The notes below the pieces were generated by a model. That model ran no database searches. It was not told the DNA's origin and was given only the letters and a program-made list of their open reading frames with translations. From positions 126,151 through 190,150 of the forward strand of contig NZ_KK211288.1 in assembly GCF_000621485.1 (NCBI RefSeq): a stretch of 64,000 nt of DNA, given 5' to 3'. The translations under genes and the position numbers were made by a program. This stretch comes from Alkaliphilus transvaalensis ATCC 700919. GTDB taxonomy: Bacteria > Bacillota > Clostridia > Peptostreptococcales > Natronincolaceae. Shown here piece by piece: positions 40,849 through 50,018 of this stretch (within the stretch, counting starts at the first letter, position 1; each line of letters opens with the position of its first letter).

Positions 40849-42534
40849 TTAAAACATATTTGGGAAAAACACGTAGATGGCTAAGAAAGCGAATATTCCA
40901 GTAGCAATTGCATAGATAAATGCTGGAATTGCGTTAGTTCTAATTACCTTACCTTCTTTTCCTAAAACACCAACCGTTGTACAGGCAGCAACTACATTAT
41001 GGACACAGATCATATTTCCTGCTGCGCCACCAACAACTTGAAGTCCAACAATAACAATTCTTGATATTCCTATCTGATCTGCCACACCATATTGGAAACC
41101 TGAGAATAGAATATTTGATGTTGTATTGCTTCCAGACATAAAAGCTCCTAAAATTCCAATAAAAGGTGAGAATATTGGCCAAACGCCTTGGAATAAGTCG
41201 CCAGCTGCGCCTGAAAGAGCCACCATCATTCCGACTTCTCCAGAATTATTATTACCAGAGTTCAACATAACCTGAACCATGGCAATAGCAAATGTCAAAG
41301 CAATCGCAGCAGGAATTACTTGTTTTAAAGATGTTTTCCAGGTTTCTTTAATTGTCTCTCCCTTCATCTTATGCATGAACCCTGTTAATATAGCTACTAA
41401 AATAAAAGGGACGGTTCCTGGTAAATATAAGTACTGTAATCTATAGGTTAAACCTGTGCCTAATATACCTGCCCATTCAAGGGTAACTTCTGGCCTTGTA
41501 AGAAGATCCTTTAATCCTAACGATGGTATTCTAGTAATTACTAGAATGACAGAAACTAAAATATATGGTAACCATGCATTTAATGGGCTAATATCCGCAG
41601 TCTTTTCTTCAGTGGTTGCAGCTACTTCATCGGCTCCAACCCATGAACTATCCCATTTTGACTTATTAGCAAAATCCCAAACCTTTTTAGGTTGTAGGAA
41701 ACCTTTTTTAGCAGCAGTGACAACGATTGCAATAGCGATTAATCCCCCTGCTAAAGATGGAAGCTCTGGCCCAAATAAATAGGCTATTGCTACGTATGGT
41801 ACAGTAAAACTTAAACCTGCAAATATTGCAAAAGGTGCAATTTCAAAGGCATCCTTAAAGGATTTCTTTTCTCCAAATAGTTTAGTCATCATCATAACAA
41901 TAATTAAAGGCATGAAGATTCCCATTATAGCATGGGGTAATGCAGACCAAATTCCTACTTGGTGTAAAAACTCTGCTGTTGTCATTCCAGCCCCTTCAAT
42001 TTGTGCAACAATATCTGGCGACCCCAATACGGAAGAAACTCCTCCGATAATTGGCGTACCCACTGCACCAAAGCTTACTGGTGTACTATTTCCTACTAAG
42101 GCTAACATTGCCGCTGCTAAAGGTGGAAACCCTAGTCCAACCATTAAGGGACCAGCTAAAGCAGCTGGTGTACCAAAACCTGCAGCCCCTTCTATAAAGG
42201 CACCAAATAAAAAGGCAATAATAATTGCTTGAACTCTACGGTCTGGACTTATTCCATAGAAGGTTTTATTAATTACCCGAATAGCTCCACTATTTTTAAG
42301 GGTATTCATTAGTAAAATAGCACCAAAAACAATAATTAATATATTAAATGCGCTTAAGCCCCCAAAAACTGTTGCTCCAGCCAACCATTGAAATGGCATT
42401 CCCCATACCGCTGCTGCCAAACCAATAGCTACAATCCATGCTAATGGCATTACTTTTTTAGCTGGCCAGTTAAAGGCCACCATTAAAACAACCGTTAAAA
42501 CAATCGGCAATGATGCCAGCAAAGCGTATAACAT
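40849..42534 (-). CDS. lctP: L-lactate permease LctP
   Basis: This 561-residue lactate:proton symporter has about 12-14 membrane segments. Motifs include [20 protein letters not shown] near 68, [33 protein letters not shown] near 110-142 and [24 protein letters not shown] near 465. AAGGGGG precedes the ATG. It lies apart from the etf-ldh operon, but its leader shares the TGGT-N3-ACCA operator and has a cre-like core. The family also transports glycolate. Confidence 0.95.
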   Translation of the reverse strand: MLYALLASLPIVLTVVLMVAFNWPAKKVMPLAWIVAIGLAAAVWGMPFQWLAGATVFGGLSAFNILIIVFGAILLMNTLKNSGAIRVINKTFYGISPDRRVQAIIIAFLFGAFIEGAAGFGTPAALAGPLMVGLGFPPLAAAMLALVGNSTPVSFGAVGTPIIGGVSSVLGSPDIVAQIEGAGMTTAEFLHQVGIWSALPHAIMGIFMPLIIVMMMTKLFGEKKSFKDAFEIAPFAIFAGLSFTVPYVAIAYLFGPELPSLAGGLIAIAIVVTAAKKGFLQPKKVWDFANKSKWDSSWVGADEVAATTEEKTADISPLNAWLPYILVSVILVITRIPSLGLKDLLTRPEVTLEWAGILGTGLTYRLQYLYLPGTVPFILVAILTGFMHKMKGETIKETWKTSLKQVIPAAIALTFAIAMVQVMLNSGNNNSGEVGMMVALSGAAGDLFQGVWPIFSPFIGILGAFMSGSNTTSNILFSGFQYGVADQIGISRIVIVGLQVVGGAAGNMICVHNVVAACTTVGVLGKEGKVIRTNAIPAFIYAIATGIFAFLAIYVFFPNMF

Positions 42535-42713
42535 AACTTTATTCCCCCTTGATTTTTATTTAAAATCCACTGTCCTTCTCCAAGTGTCAGAAAATTAATT
42601 ATCTCTACCCTCCTTTTTAGGTTTTATAGCATAAAATAAGTTACCCTCCATCAAGAATAAGTTCTTTCTTGGATAAACTTACCGATAACTCTTATATTGG
42701 TCGGTTGGTCATG

Positions 42714-42724
42714 TGGTCATACCA
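42714..42724. promoter_or_regulatory. GntR-type operator dyad upstream of lctP
   Basis: TGGTCATACCA is a perfect TGGT-N3-ACCA dyad, with extra TGGTC half-sites immediately next to it (42698-42710). It matches the sites before etfB and larA. Confidence 0.6.
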
Positions 42725-42745
42725 TTTACCGAACTAACCCTAATC

Positions 42746-42758
42746 TGAAAACGTTTAC
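42746..42758. promoter_or_regulatory. Cre-like core upstream of lctP
   Basis: TGAAAACGTTTAC matches the TGNAANCGNWNNC core of the cre consensus but not the flanking W positions. With the etfB site it suggests catabolite control of lactate use. Confidence 0.35.
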
Positions 42759-43249
42759 CTAATGACTAGTTGGATATAATAATTTCTATTAAATAGAATT
42801 AAGTAAATAGGTTTAAATATTCTGAATTAAGTTGTCGAATAATTGGTCAGTTGTCATATGGTAAGGTGGTCTATCCAATTTGAATAAATAAAAAATGTAC
42901 TTTGCTATTGAAAAATAGCTGATATAACATTATTCCATGACATCAATCCCATTAAACATCAATCATTTAATTGTTTGAATATTTTTTATTCTAAACTATT
43001 TAGATTTATAAATCAATAAAAATCAGAAAAATCAATAAATTTAATTTTTAACAATCTTTACTATATAAGATATTTTTTTAACAATCTTTCAGGTCATGAT
43101 ATATATCCTTTTTCACCTAAAATTCTATATTGAAATTGATAATGAAGCCGATCTTGAGATAAAGCATTTTTTTATCCAACTCCCCTTCTTTCGTGGCTCA
43201 TCATTTTTTGGTATGATAGAGATAATATTTAATTAGTAGGAGGAAACTT

Positions 43250-45178
43250 ATGATTATTTTGTCCTGTAACCAATTAACCAAATATTTTGGTATAGATCTT
43301 ATATTACGAGACATTACTTTTAGCGTTCAAAAGGGAGAAAAAGTCGGTCTTGTAGGGGCTAACGGAGCCGGTAAATCTACGTTATTTAATATACTTTGTG
43401 GAAAGCTGCCCTTTGATGAAGGTGACCTGTTTATTTCTAAGTCTACTGTCTTAGGTTATTTAGAGCAGAGTACTGTTATGTCAGAGGATACCAATGTATA
43501 TGATGAGGCGCTTACCATCTTCTCTCATTTAATTCAAATGGAAGAAAACTTAAGATCCTTAGAAGTAAAAATTTCTGAAGTGGGTAAAGATTCTAGCCAA
43601 TCAAAAGAATTGGCGCAACTTATGGATGAATATGCTGCTCTCACAGAAAAATTTGAAAAGAATAATGGTTATGGCTTCCGAAGTGAAGTAAAAGGAGTTT
43701 TAAAGGGACTTGGTTTTGCTGATGATGACCTTCTGCAACCGGTAATTCAATTAAGTGGAGGGGAAAAAACCCGTCTTGGATTAGCCAAACTACTTCTTTC
43801 GAAACCTGATATCCTTTTATTGGACGAGCCAACTAACCATTTAGACATCCAAGCTGTTGAATGGCTTGAAGGTTTTCTAAGGGATTACAGCGGTACCGTT
43901 TTAATGATCTCCCATGATCGTTATTTTTTAGACCAAATCGTTACCCACATTCTAGAAATTGAAAATCATGAAATCACTAGCTATAACGGTAATTATTCAG
44001 CTTTTGTAGAAAAGAAAAGGGTTATTCAAGAACAGCAGTTAAGAAATTATCAAAATCAGCAGAAGGAAATAGATCGGCAAGAAGACGTTATTCGAAGACT
44101 TAAGCAACATGGCACCGAAAAATTAATGAAACGAGCTAAAAGCAAAGAGAAGCAACTAGATAAAGTTGATAGATTAGATAAACCACAAACTCATCAAAAA
44201 AGGGCTAAGATTAGATTTGAGACCCAAATTAAAAGTGGTAATGATGTCTTAGCAGTTAAAGAAGTGGCTAAGTCTTTTGATAGTAGTCCTTTATTTAGAG
44301 ATTTAGCCTTTGATATTTATCGAGGAGAAAGAGTTGCACTTATTGGACCTAACGGTATTGGTAAATCAACTTTAATGAAAATTATCTTGAATGAATTACC
44401 TTTATCAGCGGGTGAAATACAATTAGGACATAATGTTCTACCAGCTTATTATGATCAAGAACAAAAATCATTAAACATGGATAAGACCATTATAGATGAA
44501 ATATGGGATCTCTTACCCAATAAAACCCAGACAGAAATTAGATCTTTACTTGGTTCATTCCTATTTCAAGACGAAGAAGTTTTTAAGCCAATAGCACCTT
44601 TAAGTGGCGGTGAGAAAGCCAGGTTATCCCTCTTAAAACTATTAATTTCAAAGGCAAATTTCTTACTTCTTGATGAGCCCACCAACCATTTAGATATTTT
44701 AGCTAAAGAGGTACTTGAAGAGGCCCTTGTTAATTATGATGGCACAGTTTTGGTAATCTCCCATGATCGTTATTTTCTAAATCGGATAGCAACAAAGGTG
44801 ATTGAGCTCAGTCCTAATGGCTGTGAAACCTTCTTAGGAAATTACGATTATTATTTATATAAAAAGAAACAGCAGGAATTTGACAATATCGATGAACCAA
44901 TAGAAGAAAAAACGAAAACCCAAATTAAAGAAGAAAAACGTAAAGAAAAAGAAGAGAAGAACAAACAAAAAGAATTAGTTAAAAAACGTAAAAAAATTGA
45001 AGAAGATATCATCAATTATGAAGAAGAAGCTTCTCAACTAGAGGATCTCTTATGCCAAGAGGAAGTGTATTCAAACCCAGATAAGAGCAAAGAAGTACAA
45101 TATCAGCTTACTAATGTTAGAGATAAAATTAATGAACTTTACGAGGAATGGGAAAATGTTATTGACATTTCTTCTTAG
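43250..45178 (+). CDS. ABC-F family ATPase (YdiF-like)
   Basis: This 642-residue soluble protein has two ABC domains and no membrane segment. Walker A motifs are GANGAGKST near 36 and GPNGIGKST near 364. Signatures are LSGGEKTRL and LSGGEKARL, each followed by LLLDEPTNHLDI. A charged linker and a Lys/Glu-rich C-terminal coiled coil follow (about 550-640). ABC-F proteins act on ribosomes as translation factors or antibiotic-protection factors. Position next to tsaD and rex suggests the housekeeping YdiF type. GGAGG precedes the ATG. Confidence 0.95.
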   Translation: MIILSCNQLTKYFGIDLILRDITFSVQKGEKVGLVGANGAGKSTLFNILCGKLPFDEGDLFISKSTVLGYLEQSTVMSEDTNVYDEALTIFSHLIQMEENLRSLEVKISEVGKDSSQSKELAQLMDEYAALTEKFEKNNGYGFRSEVKGVLKGLGFADDDLLQPVIQLSGGEKTRLGLAKLLLSKPDILLLDEPTNHLDIQAVEWLEGFLRDYSGTVLMISHDRYFLDQIVTHILEIENHEITSYNGNYSAFVEKKRVIQEQQLRNYQNQQKEIDRQEDVIRRLKQHGTEKLMKRAKSKEKQLDKVDRLDKPQTHQKRAKIRFETQIKSGNDVLAVKEVAKSFDSSPLFRDLAFDIYRGERVALIGPNGIGKSTLMKIILNELPLSAGEIQLGHNVLPAYYDQEQKSLNMDKTIIDEIWDLLPNKTQTEIRSLLGSFLFQDEEVFKPIAPLSGGEKARLSLLKLLISKANFLLLDEPTNHLDILAKEVLEEALVNYDGTVLVISHDRYFLNRIATKVIELSPNGCETFLGNYDYYLYKKKQQEFDNIDEPIEEKTKTQIKEEKRKEKEEKNKQKELVKKRKKIEEDIINYEEEASQLEDLLCQEEVYSNPDKSKEVQYQLTNVRDKINELYEEWENVIDISS

Positions 45179-45194
45179 ACGGGTTAAACTGTTT

Positions 45195-45226
45195 TTGTTA
45201 ACCAAAAGCGATATATAGGTTGACGA
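45195..45226 (+). promoter_or_regulatory. BirA-like operator upstream of bioY
   Basis: TTGTTAACC, 14 bases, GGTTGACGA: the left half is identical to the Gram-positive BirA operator half-site and the right half differs at two positions. It lies immediately before the bioY ribosome binding site. Biotin-dependent repression of bioY is expected if the ABC-F read-through or a local promoter crosses it. Confidence 0.6.
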
Positions 45227-45240
45227 AAGGAGAAATCGAC

Positions 45241-45798
45241 ATGAAAATTTCAGTAAAACAAATGACTTTAGTAGCCTTATTTGCTGCGCTTACTGCTGTA
45301 AGTAGCCAAATTGCTGTTCCAGTACCCTTCTCCCCTGTTCCCTTTACAATGCAGGTGGTGGCAGTTTGCCTAGCAGGAGGTATTCTTGGGAGGAAATTAG
45401 GATCGCTATCTATTATCATTTATTTATTACTAGGTGCAATCGGTCTACCAGTTTTTGCTCACTTTAGTAGTGGGCTTCATATACTAGTTGGCCCCACTGG
45501 AGGATTTTTATTATCCTTTCCATTAGCAGCATATGTTATTGGATCTATTACAGAAAAGAAAATTACCTATTTAAGAACCACCATTGCTATGTTGTTAGCC
45601 CTAATTCTTATTTATGGTATCGGACTAATTCAATTTAAATACGTTACATCTATGACTTGGGAACAATCTTTTCTATTAGCAGTAGCTAATTACATTATTC
45701 CCGATCTTATTAAAATAGTGCTAACTTCTGCTATCGTTATGAAGGTTAGTCATGTTTTAGAAAGAAATAATCTAAAGGTTTCAATGAAAAATAGTTAA
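45241..45798 (+). CDS. bioY: Biotin transporter substrate-binding subunit BioY
   Basis: BioY is the S component of an ECF-type biotin transporter. The 185-residue protein has about six membrane helices and the motifs PVPFSPVPFTMQVVAVCLAGGILG near 25 and GLPVFAHFSSGLHILVGPTGGFLLSFPLAAYV near 66-97. I chose the ATG at 45241 after AAAGGAG. No ECF ATPase or T component is nearby, so it probably uses the shared module or works alone. A BirA-like operator precedes it, which supports biotin as substrate. Confidence 0.94.
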   Translation: MKISVKQMTLVALFAALTAVSSQIAVPVPFSPVPFTMQVVAVCLAGGILGRKLGSLSIIIYLLLGAIGLPVFAHFSSGLHILVGPTGGFLLSFPLAAYVIGSITEKKITYLRTTIAMLLALILIYGIGLIQFKYVTSMTWEQSFLLAVANYIIPDLIKIVLTSAIVMKVSHVLERNNLKVSMKNS

Positions 45799-45837
45799 GT
45801 AGAGTATTCAAAATTATAATATCATTATTATTTGACA

Positions 45838-45863
45838 GCCCTCAGGTATAATTATCTGAGGGC
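45838..45863 (+). terminator. Hairpin after bioY
   Basis: GCCCTCAG pairs with CTGAGGGC across a 10-base loop. Only a short TT follows, so it is a weak terminator by sequence. Confidence 0.55.
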
Positions 45864-45926
45864 TTATGTAAACGTTTCTTGTAGAATAAAATCGAAAAAC
45901 GAAGTATTTTATACACATAAAATAAG

Positions 45927-46028
45927 TTATCCACATTTATCCACAAAGAATCCACAGATTCCACAGCTTTATCCACACTAACATTTGAGTATATAGGTTT
46001 TATCCATAGTTATTCCACATTATCCACA
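45927..46028 (+). promoter_or_regulatory. DnaA-box cluster
   Basis: Four perfect TTATCCACA boxes lie in the same orientation at 45927, 45937, 45969 and 46020. Near matches occur at 45948 (GAATCCACA), 45957 (GATTCCACA), 46000 (TTATCCATA) and 46011 (TATTCCACA). Eight boxes in about 100 bp make a very dense DnaA-binding site. Without origin genes it is more likely a DnaA-titrating or regulatory cluster than oriC. Confidence 0.9.
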
Positions 46029-46074
46029 GTTTCATCTTAAATCCCTTGTGAACAATTTAATGAATTTTGTTCAT

Positions 46075-46112
46075 AAAAAATCTCCATCTATCAGCTTATA
46101 TAGTGGAGATTT
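46075..46112 (-). terminator. Terminator after the small gene at 46144
   Basis: On the minus strand AATCTCCA pairs with TGGAGATT and is followed by TTTTTAT. U residues also follow on the plus strand. Confidence 0.75.
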
Positions 46113-46143
46113 TAATTTACATAATCAATATGTATAATTGCCT

Positions 46144-46305
46144 TTATGCCTGCAATGTTTTTTTTAGTTCTTTAATGATTGCATCATTTTCTTGATTCTT
46201 TTCTAATAGGGCATTGATCACTTCATGCATACTATCAATTAAATCTAATAAATCGTTTCTACTCATATCAGTATCAACTTTTCTCATCCAGGATAGATAT
46301 TCCAA
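46144..46305 (-). CDS. Small hypothetical helical protein (TTG start)
   Basis: This 53-residue frame starts with TTG eight bases after AAAAGGGGG. The predicted protein is mostly charged helix (LLDLIDSMHEVINALLEKNQEN ... IIKELKKTLQA). It lies downstream of tsaD with its own good ribosome binding site and is followed by a terminator. An internal ATG at codon 14 is possible but lacks a site. No family is recognised; a short coiled coil is the only visible feature. Confidence 0.55.
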   Translation of the reverse strand: MEYLSWMRKVDTDMSRNDLLDLIDSMHEVINALLEKNQENDAIIKELKKTLQA

Positions 46306-46412
46306 CAGTATTTCCCCCTTTTAATATAATATGTTACCCATTAATTATATCATAGGAGATAATGGCTTTTATACAGGCAATGATATGTAGCTTACCTAAG
46401 AATTTCCAACCC

Positions 46413-47456
46413 CTAGAACCGTTGTCCCAGCTTAAGATTCGGTACTGCATTTAAGTATAAATTAGACTTTAATCCTCTAATATAATCATAATAACCAACA
46501 CAACCAATCATGGCAGCATTATCTGTGCATAGTTTGTTAGAAGGATATTTTAAATCTATACCATTTTCTTGGCATTTCTTTGAGAGTAACTGCCTTAAAC
46601 CACTATTAGCAGCAACCCCACCTGCTAGTACAATTTGGTTAACTCCCTTTTCTATTCCACATTGAAGGGTTTTTTCAGCTAGAACTTCTATTACAGCTTG
46701 TTGAAAACTAGCAGCCACATCGGCTTCATTAATTGGATTGCCCTTCATTTTTTCACTGTTAAGGTAATTTAGCACTGCAGATTTTAAACCACTAAAACTA
46801 AAGTCATAACTTCCTTCTTCCAAATAAGCCTTTGGAAAAGGGATTGCATCAGAATTACCAATTTTCGATAAACGGTCGATTTCTGGCCCACCAGGATAGC
46901 TTAAACCCAACGCTCTTGCAACTTTATCAAAGGCTTCTCCAGCAGCGTCATCCCTAGTTCTACCAAGGACCTCATACTCACCGTAATCCTTCATATAAAT
47001 TAAATGGCTATGTCCTCCTGACACAATTAAAGCTATAAAGGGCGGTTCCAGTTCCTTATGCTCAATAAAATTAGCATAAATATGCCCTTCTATATGATTA
47101 ACGCCTACTAAAGGAACTTCTTTAGAAAAAGCAATTGCCTTTGCAGCAGATAGTCCCACCAATAATGCCCCTACCAAACCGGGACCATAGGTTACAGCTA
47201 CATGGGTAATTTCTTCAAAGGTGGTTTCTGCCTCCTTTAAAGCCTCTTCAATTACTTGATTAATGTTTTCAATATGCTTCCTTGAGGCAACTTCTGGCAC
47301 AACACCACCAAACTTTCTGTGCTGCTCTATTTGGGAAGATATGATATTAGACAATACAGTTCGTCCATTTTTAAGTACACTTACAGAGGTTTCGTCACAA
47401 CTTGTCTCTATTGCTAAGGTAATAACATCCTCTGTAGTATTGTTTATATTCTTCAA
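46413..47456 (-). CDS. tsaD: tRNA threonylcarbamoyladenosine transferase TsaD
   Basis: TsaD transfers the threonylcarbamoyl group to A37 of ANN-decoding tRNAs, together with TsaB and TsaE. The 347-residue ASKHA-fold protein has [15 protein letters not shown] near 14, the metal-binding [11 protein letters not shown] near 120, [13 protein letters not shown] near 142 and [13 protein letters not shown] near 273. Translation starts at TTG after GGAGAGG. tsaE, tsaB and rimI lie 10 kb away in the same direction, separated by two accessory operons that are absent in the Bacillus arrangement. Confidence 0.97.
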   Translation of the reverse strand: MKNINNTTEDVITLAIETSCDETSVSVLKNGRTVLSNIISSQIEQHRKFGGVVPEVASRKHIENINQVIEEALKEAETTFEEITHVAVTYGPGLVGALLVGLSAAKAIAFSKEVPLVGVNHIEGHIYANFIEHKELEPPFIALIVSGGHSHLIYMKDYGEYEVLGRTRDDAAGEAFDKVARALGLSYPGGPEIDRLSKIGNSDAIPFPKAYLEEGSYDFSFSGLKSAVLNYLNSEKMKGNPINEADVAASFQQAVIEVLAEKTLQCGIEKGVNQIVLAGGVAANSGLRQLLSKKCQENGIDLKYPSNKLCTDNAAMIGCVGYYDYIRGLKSNLYLNAVPNLKLGQRF

Positions 47457-47715
47457 AATTGGTCCTCTCCTTGCATTTAATATAGATCAATAATAAAACT
47501 AGTAATTTTTATATAATTGAGGAAATTGCACAATACTATAACCCTGAGTTAATATACGATTTATGCAAATACCTCAAATACGATTTAGTATTCTTTAATA
47601 TTTTTTTATTATAACATTTTCTCTAGTTATTTGGATAATATTAATTCTATAAACATTTTTTAGCTATAATTTTCTATTATTACATAGCAAATACTATAAA
47701 AAAGGAGTGATTAAA

Positions 47716-47922
47716 ATGTCTAAGAAACGTCGACCTGTTAAAAGGTATCCTGAATTAGAAAATAGAAATAGAAATGAAATTCAACCTGTTCAACCCCATA
47801 ATTATAACGTTATGCCCGATGGCATGCTGGAAGCTATTTCTGCTACAGATTTAGCTATTTTAGCAATTGCCAAGGATGCTCCTCGAATTCCTGAAGATCA
47901 TCCCCATAATAGAAATCGATAG
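47716..47922 (+). CDS. Small hypothetical basic protein
   Basis: This 68-residue protein starts MSKKRRPVKRYPE after AAGGAG. The first third is strongly basic, and the second has HNYNVMPDGMLEAISATDLAILAIAKDAPRIPEDHPHNRNR. No known family is recognised. It is monocistronic with a strong terminator that overlaps its stop codon. A nucleic-acid-binding or spore-associated role is only a guess and is not claimed. Confidence 0.75.
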   Translation: MSKKRRPVKRYPELENRNRNEIQPVQPHNYNVMPDGMLEAISATDLAILAIAKDAPRIPEDHPHNRNR

Positions 47923-47946
47923 CTTTTTAGCTATCGATTTTAATTT
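47915..47946 (+). terminator. Terminator of the gene at 47716
   Basis: ATCGATAGCT pairs with AGCTATCGAT across a TTTT loop and is followed by TTTAATTTT. The 5' arm overlaps the stop codon. Confidence 0.88.
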
Positions 47947-47955
47947 TCCAATTCT

Positions 47956-49110
47956 TTATATATCATATTCCTTATTATAATATTTTTTTATTACAATTAA
48001 TGTACTACCCATGCCTAAAGCAGTAATTCCAACCGACAGCAATTTACCACCATAGGGAATTAACGATACAGTTGCAATTAAAAGATTACCCACAATAAAT
48101 GAGGTATAATACCTGCTTTCATCTCGTATTATCTTTTTTCCTAACCAAAGGGCAACTGGAATTTTAGCTAAATAAACTAAAATACCATAAAGGGCTAACG
48201 CTAAAATACTAATGGGTATTCCAATAATTGTTACCATCAACAAGATTGCACCTATAGGAACTAAAAATAAAAAACCTAACCCTAAAAGGACACTTATCCC
48301 ACTTTGATCGTCTATCAGTTGTGTTGCTCTATTTAATGGCTTTTTAAAAAATTTGATCAAAAATAAACCAAGTATAATATATGAGATTAGAAATAGAATC
48401 TGTAAAAGATTAATGACTCTTCTTATCCTTCTAGCAATATTCTCAAGACCCCTTTGAAGATGAGATCTAGTCCTAGTTGGTTGATATTCAATATTCCCCT
48501 TTACCAGTTTAGTATCGATATATTGTTCTTCTTCACTAATATAGGTTAGATTCCCTTCAATGTAGGCCCCTGGCTCTAAATAAATTTTATCTACACTTAA
48601 ATTAATGTTCCCCTTAACAGTTCCACTGATCACTGCATTTCCAACTCCGCCAATGATATCTCCACCCACAAATCCTCTTAATGCTAAGTCTCCAGCATAA
48701 ACATGAAGACTTCCATCTAAAATTGTATCTTCTTCTAACCCTACATTTGAGGCAAATATCGAAGCATTACGATTAATTTCTCCTCCACCAATAATCACTT
48801 CTCTTGCTACTAAACGTAAGTTTCCCCTTACATTACCATCTACAAAAATTTGGCTAGCAGCTGCGATTAAATCGCCGCCGATCATCCCTAGGTGACGAAT
48901 TTGTTGACCTGCAGTAATCCAATCTCCCTTTATATTTCCCTCATTGGTAGCATGGTTAACCGCCACAATTAAGTCCCCATCAATTGTTTCATTTTCATAA
49001 ATTTTTAATGTATCTTGGTAGGGACTATTACCATAGGCAATTACTCCAAATAAAGAGACTATTATTATAATAAGTATCATCTTTTTATATTTTTGCATAA
49101 CTGCCTTCAT
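47956..49110 (-). CDS. Bactofilin-like polymer-forming membrane protein
   Basis: This 384-residue protein has an N-terminal membrane helix or signal (MILIIIIVSLFGVIAYG). A beta-helical bactofilin-like repeat region follows at about 35-185, with recurrent glycine turns (IDGDLIVAV, IGGDLIAAA, VRGNLRLVA, VGGDIIGGV, VKGNINLSV). The C-terminal half has several hydrophobic helices at about 230-370. It lies 2 bp after a second protein of the same type in a sigma/anti-sigma operon. Bactofilins polymerise into scaffolds; here the domain appears to face outward. Confidence 0.82.
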   Translation of the reverse strand: MKAVMQKYKKMILIIIIVSLFGVIAYGNSPYQDTLKIYENETIDGDLIVAVNHATNEGNIKGDWITAGQQIRHLGMIGGDLIAAASQIFVDGNVRGNLRLVAREVIIGGGEINRNASIFASNVGLEEDTILDGSLHVYAGDLALRGFVGGDIIGGVGNAVISGTVKGNINLSVDKIYLEPGAYIEGNLTYISEEEQYIDTKLVKGNIEYQPTRTRSHLQRGLENIARRIRRVINLLQILFLISYIILGLFLIKFFKKPLNRATQLIDDQSGISVLLGLGFLFLVPIGAILLMVTIIGIPISILALALYGILVYLAKIPVALWLGKKIIRDESRYYTSFIVGNLLIATVSLIPYGGKLLSVGITALGMGSTLIVIKKYYNKEYDI

Positions 49111-49112
49111 AA

Positions 49113-50018
49113 TTATATCCCTTTAGGTCCATTTATTTTAGCTTCCCCCAAACGACTCTCTACGATTTCGCCTATGCCAATATATTTTAAAATTAAGGTA
49201 ACTAATTTCCCAATGATGATAATATCTAGAGCTAAAAATATAAATGATCCTACCAATAGCTCCATCAAATTACTCCATTCTTTTTCACTCCGTTGAGCTA
49301 TTTTTTTCCCAATGGCAATTTTTGCTGTCGTATTTCCTAAGAACTCAATTAAAAACAATGCAGGAATCAATAAAACTACCAAAGGAACACCGATTACTGT
49401 CATAACCAATACTGCTATTGCAACAAATCCTCCAAAGTAAACCAAAAGGCCAATTAAAAACTTTTTACCAGCATCATGGCCAAAGCCTGCTGCCATTCTA
49501 TCTAACCGATCATTGAAAATGATCACTGCAATAACCGATAAAATAAAGGCCATTATTTGCTTTACGACAGTAAAAATTGAAATGATTAATAGTAAGGTTG
49601 AGATAGGTGCCATTTCTCTAGGTAAAAACCCTAATACACTAATCTCTTGTTGTCTTATGAAACCATGGTTATTTACGCCATTTCCTAATACTGCAATACT
49701 ACTGCCATTTACCTGTCCGCTAGAACCTATTGTAATACCCCCGATTACTGATATAACATCTCCACTAACAGTGCCATTCACAGTTACATTACCAAAAATA
49801 ACAACGATATCGCCTGTTACATTACCTTCAATATCTACATTTCCAAATAGAGTAACTACATTTCCCCTTACATCAGTATTTGAAGGTACTTTAGTATCTC
49901 TAAAAAAATCAACAATGTCTCCTCTTGTGGTCACACTCACAGATAATACAATTGATGTGGATAGAATTATTATTAACAATGATAACAAGACTACTCTTCC
50001 ATATTTATTCCCTTCCAT
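49113..50018 (-). CDS. Bactofilin-like membrane protein
   Basis: This 301-residue protein has the same layout as its neighbour: an N-terminal membrane helix (VVLLSLLIIILSTSIVLSVSV), a short bactofilin-like repeat section at about 45-115 (VRGNVVTLFGNVDIEGNVTGDIVVIFGNVTVNGTVSGDVISVIGG) and four or so C-terminal membrane helices. GGAGGGG precedes the ATG, and the start overlaps the anti-sigma gene by 28 bp. Function is unknown; co-regulation with an ECF sigma factor suggests an envelope stress role. Confidence 0.82.
   Translation of the reverse strand: MEGNKYGRVVLLSLLIIILSTSIVLSVSVTTRGDIVDFFRDTKVPSNTDVRGNVVTLFGNVDIEGNVTGDIVVIFGNVTVNGTVSGDVISVIGGITIGSSGQVNGSSIAVLGNGVNNHGFIRQQEISVLGFLPREMAPISTLLLIISIFTVVKQIMAFILSVIAVIIFNDRLDRMAAGFGHDAGKKFLIGLLVYFGGFVAIAVLVMTVIGVPLVVLLIPALFLIEFLGNTTAKIAIGKKIAQRSEKEWSNLMELLVGSFIFLALDIIIIGKLVTLILKYIGIGEIVESRLGEAKINGPKGI

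Larger units (their letters stand above)
42535..43249. other. lctP / ABC-F divergent intergenic region
   Basis: This 715 bp gap holds the lctP leader with a GntR-type operator at 42714 and a cre-like core at 42746, further TGGTC/ATGGT half-sites around 42843-42872, and the promoter region of the ABC-F gene just before 43250. Two TTTTTAACAATCTTT segments near 43047 and 43076 form a short direct repeat. No gene is seen. Confidence 0.6.
45799..46143. other. DnaA-box-rich intergenic region next to tsaD
   Basis: This 345 bp gap contains the bioY hairpin (45838-45863), the DnaA-box cluster (45927-46028), an inverted TGTGAACAA / TTTGTTCATAA pair near 46047-46077 and a terminator at 46075-46112. No dnaA, dnaN or other origin gene is in the window. 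Confidence 0.75.

Noticed and set aside
42981-43100. Rex operators near TTTTTAACAATCTTT repeats
   Set aside because: Only half-sites are present; no TTGTTAA-N4-TTAACAA dyad was found.
45927-46028. Replication origin
   Set aside because: No dnaA, dnaN, recF or other origin gene is nearby, and the flanks are housekeeping genes far from oriC in related gene orders. A DnaA cluster outside the origin is preferred.
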